Of a stretch of 64,000 nt of DNA, positions 9,014 through 17,985 are shown piece by piece; the stretch's first letter is position 1; each line of letters starts with the position of its first letter. The notes below the pieces were generated by a model that had not been told where the DNA came from, ran no database searches, and saw only the letters and a list, made by a program, of their open reading frames with translations. The DNA comes from Mucilaginibacter celer (GTDB taxonomy: Bacteria; Bacteroidota; Bacteroidia; Sphingobacteriales; Sphingobacteriaceae). The translations under genes and the position numbers were made by a program. Where the stretch lies: NCBI RefSeq assembly GCF_003576455.2, contig NZ_CP032869.1, forward strand, positions 2,170,001 through 2,234,000. The letters are read 5' to 3'.

Positions 9014-9490
9014 ATGAAAATCAAAACCTATTTGGTACTGTCCGCTTATTCGCTAATATTGGCAGCCTGTGCCGGTCCTACGATCGCTGACGAACCCGTT
9101 AATGTGGAAGCCTCGCTTCCTGTTGACTTTAATTTCTCCAAACAAGGATTTAAAGTGATCAGCACGCTGATAGACAAAAAAAAAGCTACCATGGCAACAG
9201 TTTACGGCAATGATATCGCACTAAATGCTGCGAAAACCAGTGATCCGCTGCATGCACCGGGATTAGTAATGGCCCTGGTTACGTGGCAGCAGCAATCCAA
9301 TCGCTACTGGTATGGAAATAAGATCCCCGGAACATTACTTTCGGTGGAGATGGTAACAGCCGATAGAAAAAAGGGGGAAATAACCTATGCTCTTTTCGAG
9401 GGTAAAACACTCAGGTTCAAACCCGGTATCTCACATCCTGAAAAAAGGATCAGCTACATTCTCGATCAGAAACCATCTATAATGCCCTAA
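9014..9490 (+). CDS. Cytochrome P460-like lipoprotein lacking a heme motif
   Basis: 158 residues starting MKIKTYLVL; a signal peptide ends in a lipobox (LAAC) so it is likely a periplasm-facing lipoprotein. It shares the VYGNDIALNAA...PGLVMALVTWQQ pattern with the P460 domain of the preceding gene, but has no CxxCH, so if it binds heme it does so differently. The start at 9014 leaves a 4-bp gap to the previous stop, indicating translational coupling. A divergent duplicate of the upstream domain is the simplest reading. Confidence 0.75.
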   Translation: MKIKTYLVLSAYSLILAACAGPTIADEPVNVEASLPVDFNFSKQGFKVISTLIDKKKATMATVYGNDIALNAAKTSDPLHAPGLVMALVTWQQQSNRYWYGNKIPGTLLSVEMVTADRKKGEITYALFEGKTLRFKPGISHPEKRISYILDQKPSIMP

Positions 9491-9577
9491 AGATCTGTCC
9501 TCGTTTTTGTTCATATACGCATTGCTTGTTGTAACTGGAAAATAGCTCACTGGATAGTTAGCAGAATCCATTCGCCA

Positions 9578-11842
9578 ATGATTTGCACCATCAAAACATC
9601 AGGGAATAATCGTATTTTATACAGCTGCGTGACAGCTGTGCCATTTCTGATTTTCTTTATTTTATGCCCTTTTATAACCAGAGCACAATACTATGGGTTT
9701 CCAAGACCTGTTCCTGCGAATAGAGGAGCTGAATTATTGACAGGGTTAAAAAAGAGTAAAGCGGATAGTGACCGGGTTAACATACTTTTAGATCTCAGCA
9801 ACCTTTATTATAATAAACAGCAAAGGAAAGACGCAGATTTAAATACAGCCACGCGTTATGCAGACCAGGCCAGGCAGTTGTCTGCGAAAATTAATTATCG
9901 GCCGGGTTTTGGAAAGGCCCAGGTCCGAATGGCGGAAATATTAAGCGACAAAGGTAAAGTAACAGAAGCTGAACATTTATTGCCCACAGTTACCGATACG
10001 ACAAGGATTAACTTATTACTTGCGTTGAGTTATAAAAGTTTTTATGCCGCCGATGATATAACGGACAATTACTATAAAAATGCATTAAAATATGCAGAGC
10101 AAGCCAGGGATTCATCAAAAAGCCTGCACCAGAAAGTAAAGGAGATCATCGCCAGGACAATCCTGACGCATTACAGGCATTATGGCAACTATCCTGGAAT
10201 TGAAAAAGATTATAACGATATCATAAATGAGTGTAACCAGGTGCATTACCCGTACCTGGAGTACATCTATTTACCTATGTATATCTTTTATATGGACAAT
10301 GGTCTTTATGAGAAAGGCTTTGAACTTGCTCAAAAATCATTTGAGTTGGAGAAAAAAAATAAAGATCCGCTGGCACTGGCAGATTGTTATTCTGCCTTAT
10401 CACGATTTTACGCCAATGCGAAACAACAGCAAAAAAGCATCGACTTTTTAAAGCTCGCTATTACACAGATGAAAATTCACCCGAGTATGTTTGGCAACAA
10501 GATCCCGGAAACGGTAACTGTCATTTCCAGCATGCTTCGTTATAAGAAAAGAGATCGTGAAGCGCTTGCTTTTTTGCAAAAAAGCATCAGGGAGTTCCCG
10601 GCGGACGACGCGGCAGAAGCCGCAAGATATGAACAGGAACTTGGAAGGTGTTATCAAAAGATCGATAACAGCCAGGCGGAAAAATATTTGCTCAAGTCTT
10701 ATAATTATTTATTTAAAAAAAAACAGGCATTTCAAAACGATCATTTCGAAATGGCGCAGTTTTATGTGGAGACGAGATCTTATGCTAAGGCAAAGCCCTA
10801 TCTTGACCGTATTTTTAAAACTGTAAAGCAGAAACTTCCACTGTCCCGACGCAGTAATTTAGAATATTTAGCTTATAAAGTAGACTCTGCTGCCGGCAAT
10901 TACCGGTCCGCGTTGACCCACCTGAGTAAAAATAAAGCGCTTGATAACTTGTATTTAACCGAAAAAAGAGAGCACGATATGCAAGATTTCGATGTTAAAT
11001 ATGAGACGAAGAAAAAAGAAGATCAGATCAAAATGCTAAATCAGAAGGCAGCATTGGAAAAAGGCGATATGCAACGCCTGACGCTGGTAAAAAATGTAAC
11101 GATAGGAGGGATCCTTTTGACACTTTTTATCGCCTTCTTATTGTACCGGCAAAGTGCGCAACGTAAAAAGAACAATCAGGTGATTTCTCAGAAAAATGAT
11201 TTACTGCAACATTTGCTGACGGAAAAGGAATGGTTGTTAAAAGAGGTACATCACCGGGTAAAAAACAACCTGCATACGGTGATTTGCCTGTTGGAGTCGC
11301 AGGCCGTTTATCTGGAAAATGATGCTTTGAAAGCGATTGAAAACAGCCAGCACCGGATTTACGCCATGTCGCTGATCCACCAGAAACTTTATCAGTCTGA
11401 GGATATCAAAACGATTGACATGGGCATCTATCTGCCCGAATTCATCGGCTACCTTAAGGATAGTTTCGGAACTGGGAGCCAAATTCTGTTTGAATTAAAT
11501 ATCGAACCAATAAAATTGGGTGTTTCCTATGCAGTACCTTTATCCCTGATTATTAATGAAGCCGTTACCAATGCCCTTAAATACGCCTTCCCTGATAACA
11601 GGGCGGGCAAAATTACTGTCTATATGTATAGAACCGGTTTAATTATCAGACTCATCATTGCAGATAATGGGGTTGGAATTAGTCCTGCAAAAATCGAGTC
11701 CCCGTCAAATTCCCTGGGATTGAAGTTACTTCGGGGATTGACCGAAGATATCCAGGGAACGATAGGTATTACCAATGACAACGGAACCAGAATTCTGATT
11801 GAATTTGAAATAGATACGGTTATGAACAGCCTGGCTTCCTGA
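9578..11842 (+). CDS. TPR sensor histidine kinase, HisKA_2 family (kinase 1)
   Basis: 754 residues: signal peptide (about 1-37), periplasmic TPR-like helical repeats to about residue 460, a coiled segment, one transmembrane helix (TIGGILLTLFIAFLLY, about 508-527), then a HisKA_2 phosphotransfer domain with phospho-His in EVHHRVKNNLHTV (about residue 556) and an HATPase domain (N box NEAVTNALKYAF, G1 DNGVGI, G2 SLGLKLL). It follows the P460 genes by 87 bp and may be read through from P1. No receiver gene is adjacent; the nearest receiver protein is the sigma-54 activator at 17986. The sensor part is unlike the other kinases, the phosphotransfer part nearly the same. Confidence 0.92.
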   Translation: MICTIKTSGNNRILYSCVTAVPFLIFFILCPFITRAQYYGFPRPVPANRGAELLTGLKKSKADSDRVNILLDLSNLYYNKQQRKDADLNTATRYADQARQLSAKINYRPGFGKAQVRMAEILSDKGKVTEAEHLLPTVTDTTRINLLLALSYKSFYAADDITDNYYKNALKYAEQARDSSKSLHQKVKEIIARTILTHYRHYGNYPGIEKDYNDIINECNQVHYPYLEYIYLPMYIFYMDNGLYEKGFELAQKSFELEKKNKDPLALADCYSALSRFYANAKQQQKSIDFLKLAITQMKIHPSMFGNKIPETVTVISSMLRYKKRDREALAFLQKSIREFPADDAAEAARYEQELGRCYQKIDNSQAEKYLLKSYNYLFKKKQAFQNDHFEMAQFYVETRSYAKAKPYLDRIFKTVKQKLPLSRRSNLEYLAYKVDSAAGNYRSALTHLSKNKALDNLYLTEKREHDMQDFDVKYETKKKEDQIKMLNQKAALEKGDMQRLTLVKNVTIGGILLTLFIAFLLYRQSAQRKKNNQVISQKNDLLQHLLTEKEWLLKEVHHRVKNNLHTVICLLESQAVYLENDALKAIENSQHRIYAMSLIHQKLYQSEDIKTIDMGIYLPEFIGYLKDSFGTGSQILFELNIEPIKLGVSYAVPLSLIINEAVTNALKYAFPDNRAGKITVYMYRTGLIIRLIIADNGVGISPAKIESPSNSLGLKLLRGLTEDIQGTIGITNDNGTRILIEFEIDTVMNSLAS

Positions 11843-12053
11843 TATTACATTTTAAGAGGGCTGAATATCTTGAATTAGGAGCCAATAATAATAACTTGAT
11901 TTTTAGTGCTTTAAAATGATTGCAATTTGTTAGTCATCTAAATTTATTTTAGATTCGATTAATATCGCAGGTTAGATTCTTCCGTCCCCTTTTATTATTA
12001 GTGGGCTCAGCTATACATGGCGTGCGATTAATCACTCCTATAGCGCTGAAATC

Positions 12054-14501
12054 ATGGCAAAAACAGTAATATTCTTATACTTTTTATTCTGGCTTACTGT
12101 TCCGTCAAACGCGCAAATGAGCAAATTAAGCCAGGAGAAACAGCAGCTCTTACTGCAATTGAGCCTGAATTATTATACTGTTGTTAAGGAGGGCCAAGTT
12201 GATCAGGATAGCAGCCTTCTGCTGGTAAGCCAAAAAGATCGTTTAAGCCGCTGGACAGTCATTACCGATAATTTCGGCAATGCGCTTGTTCAATCCGATA
12301 ATAAATGGATAGATACCCGGGAGCCCGCTATTGCCGAAAAAAGGCTTGCCACTCTTAAGGGAATTGATCGTGTTCAACTACTGGTTTTGTTAGGTGCCTA
12401 TTATGCATTCCAACCGGGATACCATCAAAGTGACCGGGAAAGAGCGCAGCATTTTTTGTTGCAGGCCCGGCAGCAAAGTGCGGAACTGTACTCGACATTC
12501 TGGACCAATCAGACGCTTTGCTTATTGGGTAAAAACTACTTCAAAGCTAACGAGGTAAAAAAAGGAACAGATTGCTTCGCACAAATTTTTGATAACTGCA
12601 AAAAGACGAAGGATAAAGTAATGGAAGCGAAGGCGTGGGATTACCAAGGTAGCTACATCCCGCCGTCCGCGGCCACCATTTTACTCAAAGTAACCAGCAT
12701 TAGCAAGGCCAATGAACTATATCAACAGCTCAATCAGCCTGCAAAACAAGTAAATACTTTGCTAAACCTGTCCTATTTGAACTTTTTAATGAAAAACATG
12801 AAAGTGGCGGAAGCTGCCGCAATCAGTGCGCTTCAGATTCAAAAGACTCTCGATTTTCCTTTTGTCCATTATACTTATGATATTATTTCACTGATCTCCG
12901 CGACGACAAATGCTGCCAGTAAAGATTTGGAGTACGCTTTAAAGGCGGTCAAGTCTTCCCTTGCAACACGGGATAGTTTAGGATTGGCTTATTTTTATGC
13001 GAGGGTCGGCCATACGACTTACGGACCCAAAGCTGCTTCCTATCCATTCGCCAATTACTGGCTCGGTAAAGCGTTAGAGGAATTCAACAGAACGCGAAAT
13101 CCTGATGTCTTTCCGATCCTTTTCAACCTGGCGGAAAACTACAATCAAATGGGTAAATCGACCGTGGCAATCGGCCTTTTGCAAAGCACGCTCAAAAAAA
13201 ACGTACCAGGTAATACCAGGGACAAAATCTTTTTGTATATGTCACTTGCCGAAAACTACCAAAGTTTAAAGAGATACCCTGAAGCCGAAAAAAATTACTT
13301 GATTGCAGATGAATTGAGTGACAAAAACACGATGATCACCAAAGATTTCCGTGCTGCGTACGTGAAATTTAAAATAGGCCGTTTCTATTTTGATACGAAA
13401 AAGTACGATAAAGCAGAAGGGTACTTTCAGCAGGCCCTGAAAATTCCCGGTCCAAAAACGGATGAAATAGCCACGTTGGCAGACATTCATATATTCCTTT
13501 ATAAAATTGATTCTGTCCGTGGAAATTATGAGTCGGCGGCCAGGCATTTACAAGAGTATATCCGCTATAATCAGGCCCAGGTTGATTCCATGGATATGAA
13601 AAACCTTGCGGGACTGAAATTACAATTGCTGATGACGAAAAAGGAAAAAGACCTTCAGCTACTACAGGCCAAAAATGCCCTGCAAATCCAACAAGCGAAT
13701 ACCATCAGAAAATTCATAATTATCGGTTTAGTTATATCGTTGTTGGTCATTGGAATGTTGTATAACCGCTATCATATTAAAAATAAGCAAAAGCGGCTAA
13801 TGGACAAAAAGAACAATCAGTTGCAACAAGCGATCAATGAAAAAGACGAATTATTAAAGTCGAAAGAGTGGCTTTTAAAAGAGGTGCATCACCGGGTGAA
13901 AAACAACCTCCACACAGTAATTTGCCTGCTGGAATCACAGGCCGCCTATTTGGAAAAGGATGCGTTGAAGGCCATTGAAAACAGCCAGCACCGGATTTAC
14001 GCGATGTCACTCATCCATCAGAAACTATACCAGTCTGAAGATATCAAAACCGTGGACATGTCAACGTACCTTCCGGAATTTGTTGGTTATCTCAACGATA
14101 GCATCGGGACTGGAAATCAGGTCTATTTTGAACTGGCCATTGAGCAGATAAAGCTAGGCGTATCTTATGCTGTCCCTTTATCACTGATCATCAACGAAGC
14201 AGTAACCAATTCAATTAAATACGCATTTCCGAAAAGTAGAAAAGGCATGATAAAGATTACGATGAAAAATATTGAACAGAAAGTTCAACTGATCATCGCT
14301 GATAATGGCATTGGGATAAGTACAGAGAAAATTAATTACGCTTCAAGTTCCCTGGGCCTCAAACTACTGAAAGGATTGACGGAAGACATACAGGGAGACA
14401 TCTCAATCTCCAATGAAAACGGAACTACGATCAGGATTGAATTTGAAATCGATCCTTTAATGGATTCCTTTATTCCCGAAACAGGTGCAGTAAATGTATA
14501 G
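12054..14501 (+). CDS. TPR sensor histidine kinase, HisKA_2 family (kinase 2)
   Basis: 815 residues: signal peptide ending in SNAQ, TPR-like repeats across the periplasmic region (YFDTKKYDKAEGYFQQALKI is a clear unit at about 450), one transmembrane helix (FIIIGLVISLLVIGMLY, about 558-575), coiled coil, HisKA_2 domain with EVHHRVKNNLHTV (about residue 613) and HATPase with NEAVTNSIKYAF, DNGIGI, SLGLKLLKGL. The phosphotransfer region is almost identical to kinase 1 and kinases 3-4 while the sensor half is diverged. Separated from kinase 1 by 211 bp, with a hairpin after it. Confidence 0.92.
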   Translation: MAKTVIFLYFLFWLTVPSNAQMSKLSQEKQQLLLQLSLNYYTVVKEGQVDQDSSLLLVSQKDRLSRWTVITDNFGNALVQSDNKWIDTREPAIAEKRLATLKGIDRVQLLVLLGAYYAFQPGYHQSDRERAQHFLLQARQQSAELYSTFWTNQTLCLLGKNYFKANEVKKGTDCFAQIFDNCKKTKDKVMEAKAWDYQGSYIPPSAATILLKVTSISKANELYQQLNQPAKQVNTLLNLSYLNFLMKNMKVAEAAAISALQIQKTLDFPFVHYTYDIISLISATTNAASKDLEYALKAVKSSLATRDSLGLAYFYARVGHTTYGPKAASYPFANYWLGKALEEFNRTRNPDVFPILFNLAENYNQMGKSTVAIGLLQSTLKKNVPGNTRDKIFLYMSLAENYQSLKRYPEAEKNYLIADELSDKNTMITKDFRAAYVKFKIGRFYFDTKKYDKAEGYFQQALKIPGPKTDEIATLADIHIFLYKIDSVRGNYESAARHLQEYIRYNQAQVDSMDMKNLAGLKLQLLMTKKEKDLQLLQAKNALQIQQANTIRKFIIIGLVISLLVIGMLYNRYHIKNKQKRLMDKKNNQLQQAINEKDELLKSKEWLLKEVHHRVKNNLHTVICLLESQAAYLEKDALKAIENSQHRIYAMSLIHQKLYQSEDIKTVDMSTYLPEFVGYLNDSIGTGNQVYFELAIEQIKLGVSYAVPLSLIINEAVTNSIKYAFPKSRKGMIKITMKNIEQKVQLIIADNGIGISTEKINYASSSLGLKLLKGLTEDIQGDISISNENGTTIRIEFEIDPLMDSFIPETGAVNV

Positions 14502-14503
14502 GT

Positions 14504-14528
14504 AACGGACCTGAAGTCCAGGCCCGTT
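14504..14528 (+). terminator. Hairpin after kinase 2 gene
   Basis: AACGGACCTG pairs with CAGGCCCGTT around a five-base loop, directly after the stop codon, with one mismatch and a weak T tract. It separates the rightward kinase genes from the leftward NTF2/esterase genes. Confidence 0.5.
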
Positions 14529-14553
14529 ATTATTGCTTAATTCAAGTTTAGGA

Positions 14554-14994
14554 TTAACAGTAGCCGGTATCCTTATTGAAAGCCTTTTCAATCTCGCGTG
14601 AATCCTCCAGGATGAGGAACCTGGTTATCAGGCCATCCACTACGGTAAAGCGCATGCAGATCTTAGCTGAATATTTTTTCCTGGTGTCTTTAACTACCCG
14701 GCTTGCGACGGCAAAGAGGGCGGCTTCCTGGCCATCAAAAAAAAGATGGTCGATAGTAAAGCTTTCTTCCCCCGGTACGTGCGCATCAAAAAGCTGTTTT
14801 AGTGCGACAGCCACTTCCGGGCGTTTGTTGCGCTTACCGGTCCAGGGCATAAAGGGAGATTTTGCTATGTAATAATCAGGCTCTTCGTCAAAAAACGAAG
14901 CCGCGGCTTCTGCATCAAGTTGGGCCGCACTCTGAAAAAATCCATTGATCACTTCCTGGGTCGATGGTATTTGTGCCTTAGCTTCCATTCGCAT
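14554..14994 (-). CDS. NTF2-like (SnoaL-type) protein
   Basis: 146 residues with the cone-shaped NTF2 fold pattern: an N-terminal helix pair (VINGFFQSAAQLDAEAAASF), a central segment and three C-terminal strands (ICMRFTVVDGLITRFLIL). Such proteins are small ligand-binding or isomerase-like modules; no catalytic residue can be named. No signal peptide. It is 25 bp downstream of the exported esterase gene and probably the last gene of the P2 transcript. Confidence 0.75.
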   Translation of the reverse strand: MRMEAKAQIPSTQEVINGFFQSAAQLDAEAAASFFDEEPDYYIAKSPFMPWTGKRNKRPEVAVALKQLFDAHVPGEESFTIDHLFFDGQEAALFAVASRVVKDTRKKYSAKICMRFTVVDGLITRFLILEDSREIEKAFNKDTGYC

Positions 14995-15019
14995 TTAATA
15001 CAAAATAGGTGATTTAAAA

Positions 15020-16081
15020 CTATTTCAGATATTTCTTCATTTCAGCGGCCGCCTGTACAAACAGAGAACGGGTTTGTGGTATAGTCGCCAGGCCATTCAG
15101 TAAACCGAAATCATGGATCACCCCATTGTAACGTACAGCGGTAACAATGACCCCTGCCTGCTCCAATTTCCTGCCGTATGCCTCTCCCTCGTCTCTTAAT
15201 ACATCGTTTTCAGCAACCTGGATCAAAGCAGGTGGTAAGCCCTTCAACTGTTCGTGAGTTGCCTGCAGTGGTGAAGCATAAATGTTTGTACGCTTCCCTG
15301 CGTCAGGGATATACATATCATACATCCATTTCATCAAAGGCGTGGTCAGGAACCTTTGGTCGCCATATAATTTGTAGGATTCGGTTTCGAAGTTTGCATC
15401 CAATATAGGCCACATCATGATCTGCAGGCTGATGTGCGGCCCTTTGTTCTCTTTCGCTTTAAGCGCGGTTACGGCCGTCATATTACCGCCAACACTATTG
15501 CCTACCACAGCCAGTTTTTTACCATTCACATTGATTTCGCTCCCGTGCTCTGCAACCCATTTGGTGGCAGCATAGATCTCATTGATCTGCGTAGGGAAAA
15601 CGGCATCAGGTGTCCTGGTATAATTGACGAATACGCCCACACAACCTGAAAGCACAGCCAGATCCCTTACCATGCGCTCGTGAGTAGGAAAATCACCTAA
15701 AACCCAGCCGCCACCGTGGATATAAATAAATACGGGCAACACGCCTTTTAATCCCGCCGGACGCACGATGTTCAGCTTGATTTTATAACCTCCGCTGCTA
15801 ATCGTTTTTTCGGATACATTAATACCGGACAGATCGACCTTATAGGCGCTCTGAACGTCGACCAACACCTGACGTGCCTTCACAGGGCTAAGTGTTTCCA
15901 AACCCGGGCCACCGGTGTTTAAAGTTTTCAGGAAAGTTTTAACTGCCGGGCTCAGGTGTTCGTCCGTGGCATAATCCTTTACCTGGGCCTGCGTATTTAA
16001 GCTGCCGGCCAACATCAGCAGCAGGATACCGGTAAACCAATTGATGGCTGCTGTAAATGTATTTTTGTTTTGATTTTTCAT
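15020..16081 (-). CDS. Exported alpha/beta hydrolase, HSL family esterase
   Basis: 353 residues: N-terminal hydrophobic signal (WFTGILLLMLAGSLNTQAQ, about 15-33), then an alpha/beta-hydrolase-3 domain of the hormone-sensitive-lipase type with the oxyanion motif HGGGW (122-126), nucleophile Ser196 in GNSVGG, acid Asp in AENDVLRDEGE and His in GVIHDFG. Predicted to hydrolyse short acyl esters outside the cytoplasm. About two-thirds identical by eye to the next gene upstream, from which it differs mainly by the signal peptide, so the pair places one activity in two compartments. Behind sigma-54 promoter P2. Confidence 0.9.
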   Translation of the reverse strand: MKNQNKNTFTAAINWFTGILLLMLAGSLNTQAQVKDYATDEHLSPAVKTFLKTLNTGGPGLETLSPVKARQVLVDVQSAYKVDLSGINVSEKTISSGGYKIKLNIVRPAGLKGVLPVFIYIHGGGWVLGDFPTHERMVRDLAVLSGCVGVFVNYTRTPDAVFPTQINEIYAATKWVAEHGSEINVNGKKLAVVGNSVGGNMTAVTALKAKENKGPHISLQIMMWPILDANFETESYKLYGDQRFLTTPLMKWMYDMYIPDAGKRTNIYASPLQATHEQLKGLPPALIQVAENDVLRDEGEAYGRKLEQAGVIVTAVRYNGVIHDFGLLNGLATIPQTRSLFVQAAAEMKKYLK

Positions 16082-16135
16082 ATTCTTGTGTTTTTCGAAG
16101 TTAAATTCATTCCTTGGTTGTTTTATTCACCTGAT

Positions 16136-17134
16136 CTACATCAAGTGTTTTTTAAGTTCAGCCGCGGCCTGTGCAAATAAAGAGCGTGTCGGATGGATGG
16201 TAGCCAGCGGATTCAATAACCCAAAATCATGAATCACGCCGTTATAACGGACTACAGTCGTACGCACACCGGCCTCATCCAGTTTTCTGCCATAAGATTC
16301 TCCTTCATCTCTTAAAACATCGTTTTCTGCTACCTGAATAAGTGCAGGCGGTAAACCGGTCAATTCTTCTTTGGTGGCCTGCAAGGGCGAAGCATAGATA
16401 TCCTTCCTTTTTTCAGGATCAGAGATATACATATCGTACATCCATTTCATTAATGACGTAGTTAAAAACCGATCTTCGCCGTACCGCTGATATGAATAGG
16501 TTTCGAAATTTGCATCTACAATGGGCCACATCATGATCTGCAACTTAATTTCCGGCCCGCCGTTTGCTTTAGCTTTCAGGGCGGTTACCGCCGTCATATT
16601 ACCACCAACGCTGTTGCCGACAACCGCCAGCCGTGTTCCATCGACATTGATCTCGGAACCGTTGGCTGCCACCCATTTAACTGCGGCAAAAATCTCATTT
16701 ATGGCCCGCGGGTAAACCGCATCGGGGGTCCGGGTATAATTGACAAAAACGCCCGCTGTCCCTGAAAGTACTACCAGGTCGCGTACCATTCTTTTATGGG
16801 TCGGATAGTCTCCTAACACCCAGCCGCCGCCGTGAATAAAGATAAAAACCGGCAATGTTTTGTCGACACCTTGGGGCCGCACGATGTTCAGCACGATCTC
16901 GAAACCGTCGGCGTTGACTGTATGCTCCGACTCATCTACGGCGGACATATCCACCTCTACGGACAACTGAGCTCCCTCGAGCACTTTGCGCGCCTCTAAA
17001 GGAGGAAGTGATTCGAGCGGCACGCCCCCGGGTGCATTAAGCGCCTTTAAAAATTCTCTGACTTCAACCGACAACATCGGGTCTTCTGCAAATGGTGGTA
17101 TGATGACTTTACCTTCATTTTTTTGTGTGTCCAT
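16136..17134 (-). CDS. Cytosolic alpha/beta hydrolase, HSL family esterase
   Basis: 332 residues, same family and close paralogue of the 15020 gene, but with a polar N-terminus and no signal peptide, hence cytosolic. Oxyanion motif HGGGW (101-105), nucleophile Ser175 (GNSVGG), acid in AENDVLRDEGE and histidine in GVIHDFG. The two genes are 54 bp apart and result from tandem duplication. First gene after sigma-54 promoter P2. Confidence 0.9.
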   Translation of the reverse strand: MDTQKNEGKVIIPPFAEDPMLSVEVREFLKALNAPGGVPLESLPPLEARKVLEGAQLSVEVDMSAVDESEHTVNADGFEIVLNIVRPQGVDKTLPVFIFIHGGGWVLGDYPTHKRMVRDLVVLSGTAGVFVNYTRTPDAVYPRAINEIFAAVKWVAANGSEINVDGTRLAVVGNSVGGNMTAVTALKAKANGGPEIKLQIMMWPIVDANFETYSYQRYGEDRFLTTSLMKWMYDMYISDPEKRKDIYASPLQATKEELTGLPPALIQVAENDVLRDEGESYGRKLDEAGVRTTVVRYNGVIHDFGLLNPLATIHPTRSLFAQAAAELKKHLM

Positions 17135-17231
17135 CTTTTTGTTTTTTTTAATTAATAATGATTTTCGGCTTACCGTAGGAGGGATAACCGGCTGTTAAGA
17201 CTCACGCAGCGGTAATGGCCGGTTTCATTAA

Positions 17232-17345
17232 ACCAATGTGATGCCATATTTAAATCGATTGATTAACAGTATTTTATAACTTATGGAGGCGGCGGCAGGT
17301 TGCGATATATCACCTATATGAAGGTTTTTGTTTAAATATCATGTT
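17232..17345 (-). promoter_or_regulatory. Sigma-54 promoter P2 with paired upstream dyads
   Basis: Minus-strand TGGCATCACATTGGT at 17246-17232; the -12 box is the weakest part (TTGG one base early). Proximal dyad 17299-17316 (minus TAGGTGA-TATA-TCGCAAC) and distal 17328-17345 (minus AACATGA-TATT-TAAACAA), 63 and 92 bp upstream of the -24 GG. Would drive both esterases and the NTF2-like gene. Confidence 0.6.
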
Positions 17346-17435
17346 CATACCGGGTATTCGGTCCCTGTGGATACTTTTTGCACTGCCTTTTGTAACAGGT
17401 ATTTTAAGAGAATTACAAAACTGGTTTCCTTAAAC

Positions 17436-17550
17436 ATGTGTAAATTTCAAGGTTAAACCATATAGATCCGATATGTCGCTGGCTCAGAGAGGGTAGGGGG
17501 GAACATTCATACAGCGGGTTACTTACGAACGAGGATGGTTTTAATTATTT
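17436..17550 (+). promoter_or_regulatory. Sigma-54-like unit P10 without a clear gene
   Basis: Dyads ATGTGTA-AATT-TCAAGGT (17436-17453) and GATCCGA-TATG-TCGCTGG (17465-17482) face rightward, back to back with the P2 pair. A TGG at 17536-17538 lies at the standard distances (64 and 93 bp), but the -12 region (ATTTG) is poor. Either a decaying promoter or one for an RNA or peptide. Confidence 0.4.
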
Positions 17551-17985
17551 GTGAGTGGATCATAAAAATCAGAAACAAGGTAAAAAAATGCATAGCTTAA
17601 ACGTCTTTGACCGGTACCCCGGATTATTTAGCCGGTCAATGTAGATTCGTGCCGGGGGCGAACAGGCATCGCCATCACGGGTTTAGGATTTGTAGTGGTA
17701 AATTCAAGCTGGTTATTATGCATATCACTGATGCTACAGGCCACAAGGAGATCCTCGGTCCGTCAAAGACCTGTTCAGGTATTTTAGGAAATGCGCTGGT
17801 TGCAATGGGACAATGCTCTGCCTGCTGCGTTTACCATCATAAGTATTGCCTCCGTGAAAAACAATTACAGGCTGGCTGCTTTAGACCGATTAAACTGACA
17901 TCATTATTCCTGACAGCGGCATACTGCAGATAAGCTTACTTTAATTCAGTTACTTGATAACAGGGAGTTAATCCAATTGGCCTTA
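17551..17985 (+). other. Region downstream of P10, probable decayed gene or RNA
   Basis: No convincing gene. Readable pieces exist in different frames, for example an 18-residue frame from 17588 and a stretch around 17790-17897 ending PAAFTIISIASVKNNYRLAA. The 108-residue frame at 17607-17933 begins with TTG and has a composition unlike its neighbours. Shifts between frames suggest a gene that has decayed, with its promoter partly kept. Confidence 0.35.

Noticed and set aside
11923..12032. AATATCGCAGG dyad and a TGGCGTGCG box before kinase 2
   Set aside because: Spacing is 57 bp instead of 61-64 and the -12 region does not match.
17607..17933. 108-residue open frame on the plus strand
   Set aside because: TTG start, unusual Cys-rich composition and no family pattern; region looks degraded.
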